A DNA stretch of 64,000 nt from Sulfitobacter sediminilitoris (GTDB lineage Bacteria; Pseudomonadota; Alphaproteobacteria; Rhodobacterales; Rhodobacteraceae), in the NCBI RefSeq assembly GCF_010667575.1, contig NZ_JAABNT010000003.1:372001-436000 (forward strand), given 5' to 3'. The notes below the pieces were generated by a model. The model did not search any database. It had not been told where the DNA came from and was given only the letters and a program-made list of their open reading frames with translations. Every line of letters begins with the position of its first letter. Within the stretch, counting starts at the first letter, position 1. Position numbers and translations under genes: made by a program. Of this stretch, positions 9,397 to 18,904 are shown in pieces.

Positions 9397-9507
9397 GTGG
9401 TTCTCCTTCACCCAAGACGCAGCTGCGCCAGTCTGCCTCTGTCTAGGCAATGCGGCCCCTGCGCGCAATCGTCCGACCCAAATGCACAAAAAATAGGCAT
9501 CACAGCA

Positions 9508-9536
9508 TTGGGTCACAGGGACTTTACCGTTATATT
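9508..9536 (+). promoter_or_regulatory. candidate promoter for dusB-ntrBC
   Basis: A TTGGGT element (9508-9513) and a TATATT element (9531-9536) are separated by exactly 17 nt and lie about 58 nt before the dusB start, in the intergenic region divergent to ispF. The -10 matches 5 of 6 consensus positions, the -35 only 3 of 6. Confidence 0.42.
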
Positions 9537-9593
9537 GTTGTAGCTTCACAACAGCCTGACTACACCAAGTCACAACGCACAAGGATTAAGCAT

Positions 9594-10580
9594 GTGAGCC
9601 CATTGGCCCTGCCAAATGATCTGAAACCACCGGTCCTGCTGGCCCCCATGGCCGGAATCACCGATCTGCCTTACCGCTCTCTGGTGGCGAGGTTCGGAGC
9701 GGGGCTCGTGGTGTCCGAGATGGTTGCCAGCCAGGAGTTGCTCTCCCGCCGGCCCGGCACCCGCGAAAAGGCGGAACTGGGTCTGGGGGTCGAAGGGACA
9801 GCGGTTCAGATCGCCGGACGCGAGGCCGCACCCATGGCCGAAGCCGCCCGGATCATCGCGGATCAGGGCGCGCGGATCATCGATATCAACATGGGTTGCC
9901 CTGCCAAGAAGGTGACAAATGGCGCTTCCGGTTCTGCCCTGATGAAAACCCCCGACCACGCGCTGCGCCTGATTGAGGCGGTGGTGAATGCGGTCGATGT
10001 TCCGGTGACGCTAAAAACCCGTCTGGGCTGGGACGATGAAATGCTCAACGCGCCAATGATCGCCAAACGTGCAGAGGCGGCGGGGATCAAGATGATCACC
10101 ATCCACGGACGCACCCGCTGTCAATTCTACAAGGGGCGTGCCAACTGGCGTGCCATCGCGCGGGTGAAATCAGCCGTGCAGATCCCCGTGATCGCAAACG
10201 GCGATATCGTTTCCGCTGGTGGCGCACGCACGGCACTGGCCCACTCAGGTGCGGATGGCGTGATGATCGGGCGCGGTGCGCAGGGCAAACCCTGGTTGCT
10301 GGCCGAGATCTCTGCGTCTCTTTACGGCACGTCTGTACCGACAATCCCACATGGCGCGGCCTTTGCAGAGATGGTGTTGGAACACTACGAAGGTATGTTG
10401 CGCTTTTACGGGACCGCGCTTGGCGCGCGCGTCGCGCGCAAACACCTTGGCTGGTACATGGACACTGCGGGAACCCCGTCCGATGTCCGCAAGGCGCTCT
10501 TGACCGCGCCCACACCGCAGGATGCACGCCGTCTGATCGCACATGCCATGCACCTCGGCGCTGACCGGGTGGCCGCATGA
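9594..10580 (+). CDS. dusB: tRNA-dihydrouridine synthase
   Basis: A 328-aa FMN-dependent enzyme reducing uridine in the D-loop of tRNAs; historically called NifR3 in alphaproteobacteria because of its place before ntrB. 'LAPMAGITDLPYRS' is the FMN-binding start and 'INMGCPAKK' carries the catalytic C102. I choose the GTG at 9594: AAGGA lies 8 nt upstream and the product then begins just before the family's conserved LAPMAG segment. Its stop overlaps the ntrB start (ATGA). Confidence 0.95.
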   Translation: MSPLALPNDLKPPVLLAPMAGITDLPYRSLVARFGAGLVVSEMVASQELLSRRPGTREKAELGLGVEGTAVQIAGREAAPMAEAARIIADQGARIIDINMGCPAKKVTNGASGSALMKTPDHALRLIEAVVNAVDVPVTLKTRLGWDDEMLNAPMIAKRAEAAGIKMITIHGRTRCQFYKGRANWRAIARVKSAVQIPVIANGDIVSAGGARTALAHSGADGVMIGRGAQGKPWLLAEISASLYGTSVPTIPHGAAFAEMVLEHYEGMLRFYGTALGARVARKHLGWYMDTAGTPSDVRKALLTAPTPQDARRLIAHAMHLGADRVAA

Positions 10581-11662
10581 AATCTGACCGGCGCATCTGG
10601 GCCTCGCTGCCCATCCCGACCCTCCTGATCGCCCCGGACGACACGATCGAGGATGCAAATCCGGCCGCCGAAGGCTTCTTTAACGCCTCCGCCAAATCCG
10701 TCATCGGTGTGCCTGTCTGGGACATGGTCGCGGTCGATTATCCACTGGAAGATGCCTTTATTCGCGCCCGCGACAGCGAAACCGCGCTGTTCGTGAATGA
10801 CGTCGACGTGGGCTCTGGCCAACGCGCCCCGCAAAAATCTGCGCTGCAGATCGCCCCGCTGTCTGGCATGCCCGGTCACATGCTGATGATGATCTCTGCC
10901 CGCGAACTGTCTGGTCGCATGACCCAGAATCATTCGGTTAAATCAGCAGCGAAATCCGCCATTGGCATGGCCGAAATGCTGGCGCATGAGATCAAGAACC
11001 CGCTCGCGGGCATCACAGGTGCGGCCCAGCTTTTGTCCATGAACCTTGGCGCCGAAGAACTTGAACTCACCGATCTGATCGTCGCCGAATCCCGCCGCAT
11101 TGTGAAATTGCTCGAACAGGTCGAACAGTTTGGCAATCTGACCGAACCAGTCCGAAACGCGGTCAATCTGCATGATGTTCTGGACCGCGCCCGACGGTCT
11201 GCACTTTTGGGCTTTGGCGCGCAAATGAAGATATCCGAAGATTACGACCCATCGCTGCCCTATGCCCTCGGCGACAAGGACCAGCTGCTGCAGGTTGTCC
11301 TGAACCTGCTCAAGAACGCCTCCGAGGCCGCGGGCGAAGGCGGCGGCACGATCCGTCTGCACACCTATTTCGAACATTCCTTCCGTATGCGCCGCGCCGA
11401 TGGCTCTGGCCAATCGCTGCCGTTGCAGATCGAGATTATCGACGACGGCCCCGGCCTGCCCGAAAACATCAAGGGGGACATTTTCGATCCCTTTGTGTCC
11501 GGTCGCGAGAACGGCACAGGTCTCGGCCTGGCACTCGTCTCCAAAATCATTTCCGAACATGACGGCTGGATCTCGGTGGACAGCACACCCGGCCACACTG
11601 TTTTCCGCATTTCTTTGCCCCGCGCACCAGAGGCCAAACCAACCCCTACAAAGGAGAACTGA
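10577..11662 (+). CDS. ntrB: nitrogen regulation sensor histidine kinase NtrB
   Basis: A 361-aa cytosolic kinase that phosphorylates NtrC under nitrogen limitation and is controlled by PII. It has an N-terminal PAS domain (about 8-110), a HisKA phosphoacceptor at H137 in 'LAHEIKNPLAGITGAAQLL', and an ATPase domain with 'NLLKNASEA' (N box), 'DDGPGLP' (G1) and 'GTGLGLALV' (G2). No membrane segments. It overlaps dusB by 4 nt and ends 3 nt before ntrC. Confidence 0.96.
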   Translation: MKSDRRIWASLPIPTLLIAPDDTIEDANPAAEGFFNASAKSVIGVPVWDMVAVDYPLEDAFIRARDSETALFVNDVDVGSGQRAPQKSALQIAPLSGMPGHMLMMISARELSGRMTQNHSVKSAAKSAIGMAEMLAHEIKNPLAGITGAAQLLSMNLGAEELELTDLIVAESRRIVKLLEQVEQFGNLTEPVRNAVNLHDVLDRARRSALLGFGAQMKISEDYDPSLPYALGDKDQLLQVVLNLLKNASEAAGEGGGTIRLHTYFEHSFRMRRADGSGQSLPLQIEIIDDGPGLPENIKGDIFDPFVSGRENGTGLGLALVSKIISEHDGWISVDSTPGHTVFRISLPRAPEAKPTPTKEN

Positions 11663-11665
11663 TCC

Positions 11666-13039
11666 ATGGATGGCACCGTTCTTGTTGCAGACGATGACCG
11701 CACAATTCGCACTGTCCTGACCCAGGCGCTGACGCGTGCAGGCTGCAAGGTTCACGCGACTTCCAGTCTGACGACCTTGATGCGTTGGGTGGGGGAAGGG
11801 CGAGGGGACGCGGTCATCACGGACGTTGCCATGCCCGACGGGAACGGTCTGGAAATGCTGCCCAAAATTTCGCAAGACCGGCCCGATCTGCCCGTGATCG
11901 TCATTTCCGCACAGAACACCATCATGACCGCGATCAAGGCGGCCGAGGCTGACGCGTTCGACTATTTGCCCAAGCCGTTCGATCTGCCGGACCTGATGAA
12001 GCGCACCGCACGCGCCCTCAACCGCAAGGAAACCGCTGCCCGGGCCGCACCTGCGACACCGACCAGCGATGCCGACCGGGATGATCTGCCGCTTGTAGGC
12101 CGGACCCCGGTCATGCAGGCGCTGTACCGGCTTGTGGCACGGGTGATGAATACAGATCTGCCGGTGCTGATCTGGGGCGAAAGCGGGACCGGCAAGTCCC
12201 TCATCGGCAAGGCCATTCATGACTTCTCTGACCGCCGCACATTGCCGTTTGTCACCGTAACGGGCGCTGATCTTCAGGACATCGAAGGCCCTGCACGCGT
12301 GCTCGCCCGTGTGCGCGGCGGCACGCTGCTGATTGACGAAATCGCGGACATTTCGCTTGAGGTTCAGGCCCGGATCGCCCGTATGATGGACGCGCCGGGG
12401 GACTACACACCGCGTTTTCTTGCCACCAGCCAATCCGATCTGGCCGAAGCGATGAAAAAGGGGGCGCTGCGCCGCGATCTCTTCTACCGCCTCTCTGGGG
12501 CGACAGTGCATGTGCCATCGTTGCGCGACAGGGTCGAGGATATCGAACTGCTCGCGTATCATTTCCTTGAACGGGCCGATAACGGCAATGGCCCGGCACG
12601 CCGCCTGTCCGAAGGGGCCAGCAAGGTCTTCGCGAACTACTCCTGGCCCGGTAACGTCCGCCAGCTTGAGCACGCGATGCGCCAGCTGGCCCTGACCAGC
12701 CGCGCGCCGGAAATCAGCCAGGCTGAAGCCGAACAGGTGCTGGGCGCACAGCCCGCACCCGAACCCGTACACGCGCAGGCCAATACCGAACGCCTTGGCG
12801 CATCGGTCGAACGGCATCTGCGGCGCTATTTCGACCAGCACGGATCCATGCTGCCACCACCGGGCCTTTATGGCCGCATCCTGCGCGAGATCGAGGCACC
12901 GCTGATCGAAATTTCGCTCGCTGCAACTTCGGGGAATCAGGCAAAATGCGCCGATTTGCTGGGCATCAACCGGAATACATTGCGCAAGAAAATCACCGAT
13001 CTTGATATTGAGGTGACAAGGGGTCGCAAAATGATGTAA
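11666..13039 (+). CDS. ntrC: nitrogen regulation response regulator NtrC, lacking the sigma-54 contact loop
   Basis: A 457-aa regulator with a receiver domain (phospho-acceptor D53, Lys in YLPKPF near 103), an AAA+ domain (Walker A GESGTGKS at 171-178, Walker B LLIDEI at 221-226) and a Fis-type HTH at the end ([15 protein letters not shown]). Between VTGADL and the Walker B region, where sigma-54 activators carry GAFTGA, there are only about 20 residues and no such motif. Rhodobacter capsulatus NtrC is known to lack GAFTGA and to activate sigma-70 polymerase, so this copy probably does the same. AAGGAG precedes the ATG. Confidence 0.96.
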   Translation: MDGTVLVADDDRTIRTVLTQALTRAGCKVHATSSLTTLMRWVGEGRGDAVITDVAMPDGNGLEMLPKISQDRPDLPVIVISAQNTIMTAIKAAEADAFDYLPKPFDLPDLMKRTARALNRKETAARAAPATPTSDADRDDLPLVGRTPVMQALYRLVARVMNTDLPVLIWGESGTGKSLIGKAIHDFSDRRTLPFVTVTGADLQDIEGPARVLARVRGGTLLIDEIADISLEVQARIARMMDAPGDYTPRFLATSQSDLAEAMKKGALRRDLFYRLSGATVHVPSLRDRVEDIELLAYHFLERADNGNGPARRLSEGASKVFANYSWPGNVRQLEHAMRQLALTSRAPEISQAEAEQVLGAQPAPEPVHAQANTERLGASVERHLRRYFDQHGSMLPPPGLYGRILREIEAPLIEISLAATSGNQAKCADLLGINRNTLRKKITDLDIEVTRGRKMM

Positions 13040-13151
13040 AAGCGCCACATAACCGTGGCCATCATGTATCAGCCAAGCGCTGAGCCTGATTAGGACCACA
13101 CAATATGGCGGTTGATGCGTGCGGGCATCACATCATCGGTGAGGACAGCGG

Positions 13152-15401
13152 GTGGCAACCCTGTCACGCAGTTTTAGCTTGGAGCGATTGGGCCGTCTGC
13201 GGCGCATTAAACGTGTCCGCAATCTGGCTACGCTCAGCCTTGTTGTCCTCGGCCCCGTGCTGGCCATGGCAACCTATCTAGTGCTGGGCCCGCTGGGGCA
13301 GGGCGCTGATACCTTTTCGCTCCGTCTGATCCTGTTGACCGATCTGGTCTACGTGCTGCTGGTGGCAGCGCTCGTGCTCAGCGAAGTCGCGCGGCTGATA
13401 TCTGCCCGCCGCGCCAAATCCGCAGGCTCGCGGCTGCACCTGCGCTTGACGGGTGTCTTTGCTCTCATGGCCCTGATCCCCACTGTAACGGTTGCCGTCT
13501 TCGCGGGCCTTACCGTGAATGTGGGGCTTGAAGGCTGGTTTTCGGACAGGGTGCGCAGCGTTGTCGGTACCTCCCTTGCCGCCGCACAAGCCTATGAAGC
13601 AGAACAACGCACGGACCTGATCTCGGATGCCCGTACCCTTGCCCGCAGCATCGACAATGCCCGCAATCAGGGTATCGTTCTGTCAGACAGCGAACTTCTT
13701 GGCGAAGGCCAGCGCCAGATCCAGCGCGGCTTGCGCGAAGCTTATCTGATTGATGGCACGGGCCAAATCCGCGCGCGAGGTGACCGGTCCTATCTGTTTG
13801 ACTTCGAAAAACCGACCGCCGAACAAATCGACCAGTCCAACATCGACGGTCTGATGGTAATCGAGGATTGGCCTAACAACGAATTCCGCGCCTTGGTGCC
13901 GATGCAGTCTTTCGTGGATCGGTATCTCTACGTCAGCCGTGATGTGGACGGGGATATCCTGTCCCTGCTGGACGAAACGACAGAAACGGTGCGGCTTTAT
14001 CAACAACTGGAATCCGAACGCGGCAGGCTCTTGTTCGAATTCGGACTGCTTTATCTGGGCTTTGCCGTGATCCTGATCCTTGCCGCTGTGTGGCTGGGCC
14101 TTTGGTTCGCTGAACGGCTTTCTGGCCCTGTCGGGCGACTGACCGGCGCCGCGCAGCAAGTGGGGGCAGGCAACCTCAACGTGCAGGTCCGCGAAGAGGA
14201 AGGCGACGATGAAATCGCCATGCTCAGCCGGTATTTCAACCAGATGACCAAACAGTTGCAGGGACAGCGCGAAACCCTGCTCGACAACACCCGCCAGATC
14301 GAACGCCGCCGCCGGCTGTTTGACTCCGTGCTCAGCTCCGTCACCTCAGGCGTCGTGGGGCTCGACCCCGAAGGCCGCGTGACCTTTGTCAATCGCTCCG
14401 CGATGCGCCTGCTGGACTGGTCCGAGGACCAGCAATCGGTGGCGCTGGCGGTCGCAATCCCGGAATTTGGCCCCTTGTTCGAAACCGTCTCCTCCGGTCC
14501 CGGAGAGGTCGCACAGGGCGAGGTTAAGGTGTCGCGCCAGGGGGCGATGGAAAATCTGCTGGTCCGAATGGCCACCCGCCGCGCAGAGGACGGCAGGCTT
14601 GAAGGCTACGTTGTTGCCTTTGATGACGTCACCGATCTGGTCAGCGCCCAACGGATGGCCGCCTGGGGTGACGTCGCCCGCCGTATCGCGCATGAAATCA
14701 AGAACCCGCTGACCCCAATCCAACTCAGCGCGGAACGTATCAGACGCAAATTCGCGCCGAAGGTGGGCGATGACAGTGACAGCCTTGAGCAGATGACCGG
14801 TGTGATCATCCGCCAGACCGGCGACCTGCGCCGCATCGTCGATGAATTCTCGAAATTCGCCCGGATGCCGGAGCCCGAAACCTCGCAACAGGACCTTACC
14901 CAACTGGTCCATGATGCAGTCCTTTTGCAGCAGACCGGGCAACCGGACGTGAAAATAAAAGCCGACCTGCCTGATGCCCCTCTGATGGCGGATATCGACG
15001 CCACGATGATCTCTCAGGCGCTCACAAATCTGATCAAGAACGCCGGCGAAGCCATTGAAAGCCTGAAGCAAAAAGACCCCCCCGACAACCTTGAGCCAAA
15101 GATCGTGATCACGATGCAGCCGAATGACACGCAGGTCACGATCACCATCGCGGACAACGGCATTGGCCTGCCCGAAGACCGTGCACGCCTGTTTGAACCT
15201 TACGTGACAACCCGCAGCGAAGGCACCGGCCTTGGGCTGCCCATTGTGAAGAAGATTATCGAGGAACATGGCGGCAGCCTCAGCCTCGACAACGCGCCCG
15301 TGTTCGAGGGCCAAGACCATTACGGGGCGATGGCAGTCATGACGCTGCCCATCACCCCTGCAACAAAAACAGAAAAGCGAGTGGAGACAGTACATGAGTG
15401 A
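13152..15401 (+). CDS. ntrY: nitrogen/redox sensor histidine kinase NtrY
   Basis: A 749-aa membrane kinase starting at GTG. Hydrophobic helices near residues 25-45, 55-80, 97-122 and about 300-325 flank a periplasmic sensor segment. HAMP ('LSGPVGRLTGAAQQV'), PAS, HisKA ('ARRIAHEIKNPLTPIQLSAERI') and ATPase ('NLIKNAGEA', 'DNGIGLP', 'GTGLGLPIV') domains follow. NtrY acts on NtrX and can cross-talk with NtrC; in Brucella and Rhodobacter relatives it is linked to redox/oxygen and envelope control. It overlaps ntrX by 8 nt. Confidence 0.95.
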   Translation: MATLSRSFSLERLGRLRRIKRVRNLATLSLVVLGPVLAMATYLVLGPLGQGADTFSLRLILLTDLVYVLLVAALVLSEVARLISARRAKSAGSRLHLRLTGVFALMALIPTVTVAVFAGLTVNVGLEGWFSDRVRSVVGTSLAAAQAYEAEQRTDLISDARTLARSIDNARNQGIVLSDSELLGEGQRQIQRGLREAYLIDGTGQIRARGDRSYLFDFEKPTAEQIDQSNIDGLMVIEDWPNNEFRALVPMQSFVDRYLYVSRDVDGDILSLLDETTETVRLYQQLESERGRLLFEFGLLYLGFAVILILAAVWLGLWFAERLSGPVGRLTGAAQQVGAGNLNVQVREEEGDDEIAMLSRYFNQMTKQLQGQRETLLDNTRQIERRRRLFDSVLSSVTSGVVGLDPEGRVTFVNRSAMRLLDWSEDQQSVALAVAIPEFGPLFETVSSGPGEVAQGEVKVSRQGAMENLLVRMATRRAEDGRLEGYVVAFDDVTDLVSAQRMAAWGDVARRIAHEIKNPLTPIQLSAERIRRKFAPKVGDDSDSLEQMTGVIIRQTGDLRRIVDEFSKFARMPEPETSQQDLTQLVHDAVLLQQTGQPDVKIKADLPDAPLMADIDATMISQALTNLIKNAGEAIESLKQKDPPDNLEPKIVITMQPNDTQVTITIADNGIGLPEDRARLFEPYVTTRSEGTGLGLPIVKKIIEEHGGSLSLDNAPVFEGQDHYGAMAVMTLPITPATKTEKRVETVHE

Positions 15402-16809
15402 TATTCTGATTGTAGATGACGAACGTGATATTCGGGAATTGATTTCGGACATTCTGAAAGACGAGGGGTTTTCAACGCGGCTGGCGGGCAATTCTGATGA
15501 TGCCATGGCCGCGATCAACGCCGAACCACCGGCGCTGATGATCCTAGATATCTGGCTGAAAGACAGCCGGATGGATGGCATCGATATTCTCAAGGCGACC
15601 AAACGTGACAACCCAGACGTTCCCGTGGTCATCATTTCCGGCCATGGCAATATCGAAATCGCCGTCGCGGCCATCAAACAGGGCGCCTACGACTTTATCG
15701 AGAAACCCTTTAACATCGACCAGCTGCTGGTTGTGATCCGCCGCGCCATGGAAACCTCGCGCCTGCGCCGCGAGAACCAAAGCCTCAAGCGCCGCGACGT
15801 GACCAGCGCTGAGATGCTGGGCCAGTCCGCCGCGTTCCGCGCGCTTGTGGGGCAGCTTGACAAAGTTACCAAATCCAACGGCCGCGTCATGCTGACAGGC
15901 CCTGCCGGTTCGGGCAAGGAAGTCGCCGCACGTTACATCCACGCCAACTCCAGCCGGTCCTCCGCTCCATTCATCACCGTGAATTGCGCAGGAGTCGAAC
16001 CTGACCGGATGGAAGAGGTCCTCTTTGGCCGCGAAAGCGCAGACCGGGGGATAGAGCCGGGTCTGCTGGAACAGGCGCATGGGGGTGTTGTCTATTTCGA
16101 CGAGGTGGCGGACATGCCCCTTGGGACCCAATCAAAGATCCTGCGCGTGCTTGTCGATCAGCAATTCACCCGCGTGGGCGGCAATGACAAGGTGCGCGTC
16201 GATCTGCGGGTGATCTCATCCACCAACAAGAACCTCGAAGAAGCGATCGAGGCCGAAACATTTCGGCAGGAACTCTACCACCGTCTCAATGTCGTCCCCA
16301 TCGCAGTCCCGTCCCTTGAGGACCGGCGCGAGGATATTCCGCTGCTGGCGGAATATTTCATTTCGGAATTCAACACCTCTCAGGGTCTGCCCCAGCGTGA
16401 ATTGACAGATGATGCTATTGCCCTCATGCAAACGATGATCTGGCCTGGCAACGTGCGACAGTTGAAAAACCTGGTAGAGCGTGTGCTGATCCTTGGCGAT
16501 GGCAGCGACCCGATTGAGGCCCGCGAATTGCCCGGCGAAGAAGACCGCGCCGAAGAGGACGGCCGCGTGGTCCTGTCCTCGGCGCTGGCCACGCTGCCCC
16601 TGCGCGAAGCGCGTGAGGCGTTTGAGCGCGAATATTTGCTGACCCAGATCAACCGTTTCGGCGGCAACATTTCCCGCACGGCAAACTTTGTCGGAATGGA
16701 ACGCTCCGCGTTGCACCGCAAACTCAAGTCATTGGGCGTTGTGACGTCGGCCAAGGCTGGCGTGCGCGTCGCACATGTGGATGAAGAGGCGGAGGCGGCC
16801 GAAGGCTAA
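15394..16809 (+). CDS. ntrX: response regulator NtrX, lacking GAFTGA
   Basis: A 471-aa regulator: receiver domain (D52), AAA+ domain (GPAGSGKE at 169-176, Walker B VVYFDEV at 232-238) and Fis-type HTH ('NISRTANFVGMERSALHRKL'). As in NtrC, the loop that normally holds GAFTGA is changed: after LFGRESADRG it goes straight to EPGLLEQAHGG. Direct sigma-54 activation is therefore unlikely. Family members control respiration, cell cycle and envelope genes. A strong GGAGAC lies upstream, inside the ntrY end. Confidence 0.95.
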   Translation: MSDILIVDDERDIRELISDILKDEGFSTRLAGNSDDAMAAINAEPPALMILDIWLKDSRMDGIDILKATKRDNPDVPVVIISGHGNIEIAVAAIKQGAYDFIEKPFNIDQLLVVIRRAMETSRLRRENQSLKRRDVTSAEMLGQSAAFRALVGQLDKVTKSNGRVMLTGPAGSGKEVAARYIHANSSRSSAPFITVNCAGVEPDRMEEVLFGRESADRGIEPGLLEQAHGGVVYFDEVADMPLGTQSKILRVLVDQQFTRVGGNDKVRVDLRVISSTNKNLEEAIEAETFRQELYHRLNVVPIAVPSLEDRREDIPLLAEYFISEFNTSQGLPQRELTDDAIALMQTMIWPGNVRQLKNLVERVLILGDGSDPIEARELPGEEDRAEEDGRVVLSSALATLPLREAREAFEREYLLTQINRFGGNISRTANFVGMERSALHRKLKSLGVVTSAKAGVRVAHVDEEAEAAEG

Positions 16810-16896
16810 AGGCGGCATAGGCCAACGCCGACTGTGTTCCCCGTCATGGGGCGCTGGCGTGCCAATTCTGGTTTCAATCCCGGCGGCTTTTGCCCC

Positions 16897-17370
16897 TTAC
16901 CCCCGCGTGACGATCTGGAAGGTGCCGTCTGGATTCCGGATCACGCAGGACCGCTCTGTCAGATCAGGCATCCGCGTGGTGGCGCGGGCATGTGCGGCTC
17001 TGGCCACACTATCGGGGCAGACCGGTATCGACACCGGGGCATAGCCCTTGTCCGCCATGCACTGCCGCTCTACCCGCAGCCGCAGACCGACATTGGGATC
17101 ATAGGTCTCGAAACCGCCGGGAACGTAATAACCGTAGTGGCCGACGCAATTGCCCTCAGCATCGCAGGTGCGATTGCCCGGCACATAAATCGGTGGCCTG
17201 CGCCGCATCAGCGTTGTCACCGGCACGTCGCGCAAGGCCTTCACCTCACAGGCGGTGGTGTCGCGGTTGAGCTGCGCAACGGGTACACCGGGCTTGTAGT
17301 AGGTCTCAAGCGGAGCGCAGGCCGCAAGCAGTACGATCGCGGCGAATAAGGCGTAGGACGCGCGTTTCAT
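16897..17370 (-). CDS. probable lipoprotein, unknown function
   Basis: A 157-aa exported protein. The start at 17370 gives MKRASYALFAAIVLLAAC, a lipoprotein signal with lipobox LAAC (Cys near residue 18). The mature part contains six further cysteines in pairs ('TCDAEGNCVG', 'RQCMADKG', 'PVCPD', 'RSCVIRN'), suggesting disulfides, and a 'GYYVPGGFETYDPN' segment. I do not recognise a named family. It lies on the minus strand between ntrX and trkA, breaking the otherwise collinear block. Confidence 0.8.
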   Translation of the reverse strand: MKRASYALFAAIVLLAACAPLETYYKPGVPVAQLNRDTTACEVKALRDVPVTTLMRRRPPIYVPGNRTCDAEGNCVGHYGYYVPGGFETYDPNVGLRLRVERQCMADKGYAPVSIPVCPDSVARAAHARATTRMPDLTERSCVIRNPDGTFQIVTRG

Positions 17371-17512
17371 ATCCCGATCTTGCCCCCAATCAGACGTCGA
17401 GGCAACGCATTTCACCCTTGCCTTGGGCCGCATCATGGCCTCTAACCATGCTTGACCTGCGGGGTCGGCCCTTGGCCTGAACGCCCGCGAAAGGCTGCGT
17501 GAAGGGGCGCGG

Positions 17513-18889
17513 ATGAAAGTAATCATTTGTGGTGCAGGACAGGTGGGCTGGCAAATCGCCCGGCACCTGAGCGGTGAGCGTAACGACGTGACCGTCGTGG
17601 ACAGCAACGCCGATCTGGTGCGTTCTGCGACCGAAACACTGGATGTGCAGGGTATTGCGGGCTTTGCCAGCTATCCCGATGTCCTTGAAAGGGCAGGGGC
17701 GCGCGATGCCGAGATGATCATCGCCGCGACCTATTCGGACGAGGTCAACATGGTGACCTGTCAGGTCGCGCATTCGGTCTTTGGCATCAACCGCAAGATC
17801 GCGCGGTTGCGCAGCCAGTCCTATCTCGACGCGATTTATTCAGACCTCTACCGCCGCGATCACATGCCCATCGATGTGGTGATCAGCCCTGAAAAAGAGG
17901 TCGCCGCCGCTGCACTGCAACGGCTTTCGGCACCGGCGTCCTTCGACACCGAAGTCTTCATGGAAGGCAAGGCACACCTGCTGGGCATCACCATCGAAGA
18001 CGAATGCCCGGTGGTGAACACACCATTGCGGCAGCTGACCGACCTTTTCTCAACCCTGCGCGCGGTTGTTGTTGGCGTCCGCCGCGACGGTACGCTGTTT
18101 GCCCCCGAAGCAAAGGACCAGCTTTTCGTCGGTGATGACTGCTATGTCTTTACCCACCGCGACGATATCGCCCGCACCATGGAAATCTTTGGCAAGAAAG
18201 CGTCGAAACAGGAACGTGTTGTCTTGGTGGGGGGCGGCAACGTGGGCCTTGCCGTGGCGAAACATCTGGAAAGCGACGCCCGCCGTATCCGAACCAAGGT
18301 GATCGAGAAAAACCGCAAATGTGCCGAACGCGCCGCCGAAGCGCTGGAGCGCACAATTGTTCTGAACGGTGACGGTCTTGACGCGGCCCTTCTGGCGGAG
18401 GCGGGGATCGCCCGCGCCGACGCGATGCTGGCCATCACCGACGACGACAAAACCAACATGCTGGCCTGCGTCCGTGCCAAGGCTGAAGGCTGCCCCTATG
18501 TCATTGCGCTGATCAACGATCCGACACTGGTGCCCTTGATGACGCCGCTTGGCATTGACGCCTATATCAACCCGCGTGCCACCACCGTGTCCTCCATCTT
18601 GCGCCACATCCGGCACGGCCGCGTGCGCGCGGTCTATTCCATTGGCGATGCCGAGGCCGAGGTGATCGAGGCCGAGGTGCTCTCGACCTCGCCCATCGCG
18701 GGCAAGATGGTCTCTGAGATCGACTTTCCCGAAGGTGCGCTGATCGGAATGATCCGCAAGGGCGACAAGGTCATCCGCCCCATGGGCAAGACCCGCATCG
18801 ACGAGGGCGATGTCATCGCCGTTTTTGCACTGGCCGAGGACGTGCCGGAGGTGGAGCAGCTTTTGCAGGTCTCCATCGACTTTTTCTAA
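17513..18889 (+). CDS. trkA: Trk potassium uptake system peripheral protein TrkA
   Basis: A 458-aa NAD-binding regulator of the TrkH potassium channel, bound to the cytoplasmic face of the membrane. Two Rossmann (RCK_N) domains are visible by 'GAGQVGWQIARHL' at the N-terminus and 'GGGNVGLAVAKHLE' near residue 240, each followed by a TrkA_C domain. GAAGGGG lies upstream of the ATG. It is followed after 15 nt by trkH, and the pair sits between ntrX and hfq as in many alphaproteobacteria. Confidence 0.96.
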   Translation: MKVIICGAGQVGWQIARHLSGERNDVTVVDSNADLVRSATETLDVQGIAGFASYPDVLERAGARDAEMIIAATYSDEVNMVTCQVAHSVFGINRKIARLRSQSYLDAIYSDLYRRDHMPIDVVISPEKEVAAAALQRLSAPASFDTEVFMEGKAHLLGITIEDECPVVNTPLRQLTDLFSTLRAVVVGVRRDGTLFAPEAKDQLFVGDDCYVFTHRDDIARTMEIFGKKASKQERVVLVGGGNVGLAVAKHLESDARRIRTKVIEKNRKCAERAAEALERTIVLNGDGLDAALLAEAGIARADAMLAITDDDKTNMLACVRAKAEGCPYVIALINDPTLVPLMTPLGIDAYINPRATTVSSILRHIRHGRVRAVYSIGDAEAEVIEAEVLSTSPIAGKMVSEIDFPEGALIGMIRKGDKVIRPMGKTRIDEGDVIAVFALAEDVPEVEQLLQVSIDFF

Positions 18890-18904
18890 GCGAAGGGGCC
18901 GGGG

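Noticed and set aside
13040-13066. Hairpin GCCAC-6-GTGGC after ntrC as a terminator
   Set aside because: Only 5 bp and no T-run; ntrC and ntrY may be read through.
10943-13099. 718-aa open frame on the minus strand across ntrB and ntrC
   Set aside because: It is exactly antisense to two clear genes, has low-complexity His/Gln/Arg-rich translation and no domain. Long antisense frames are common in GC-rich coding DNA.
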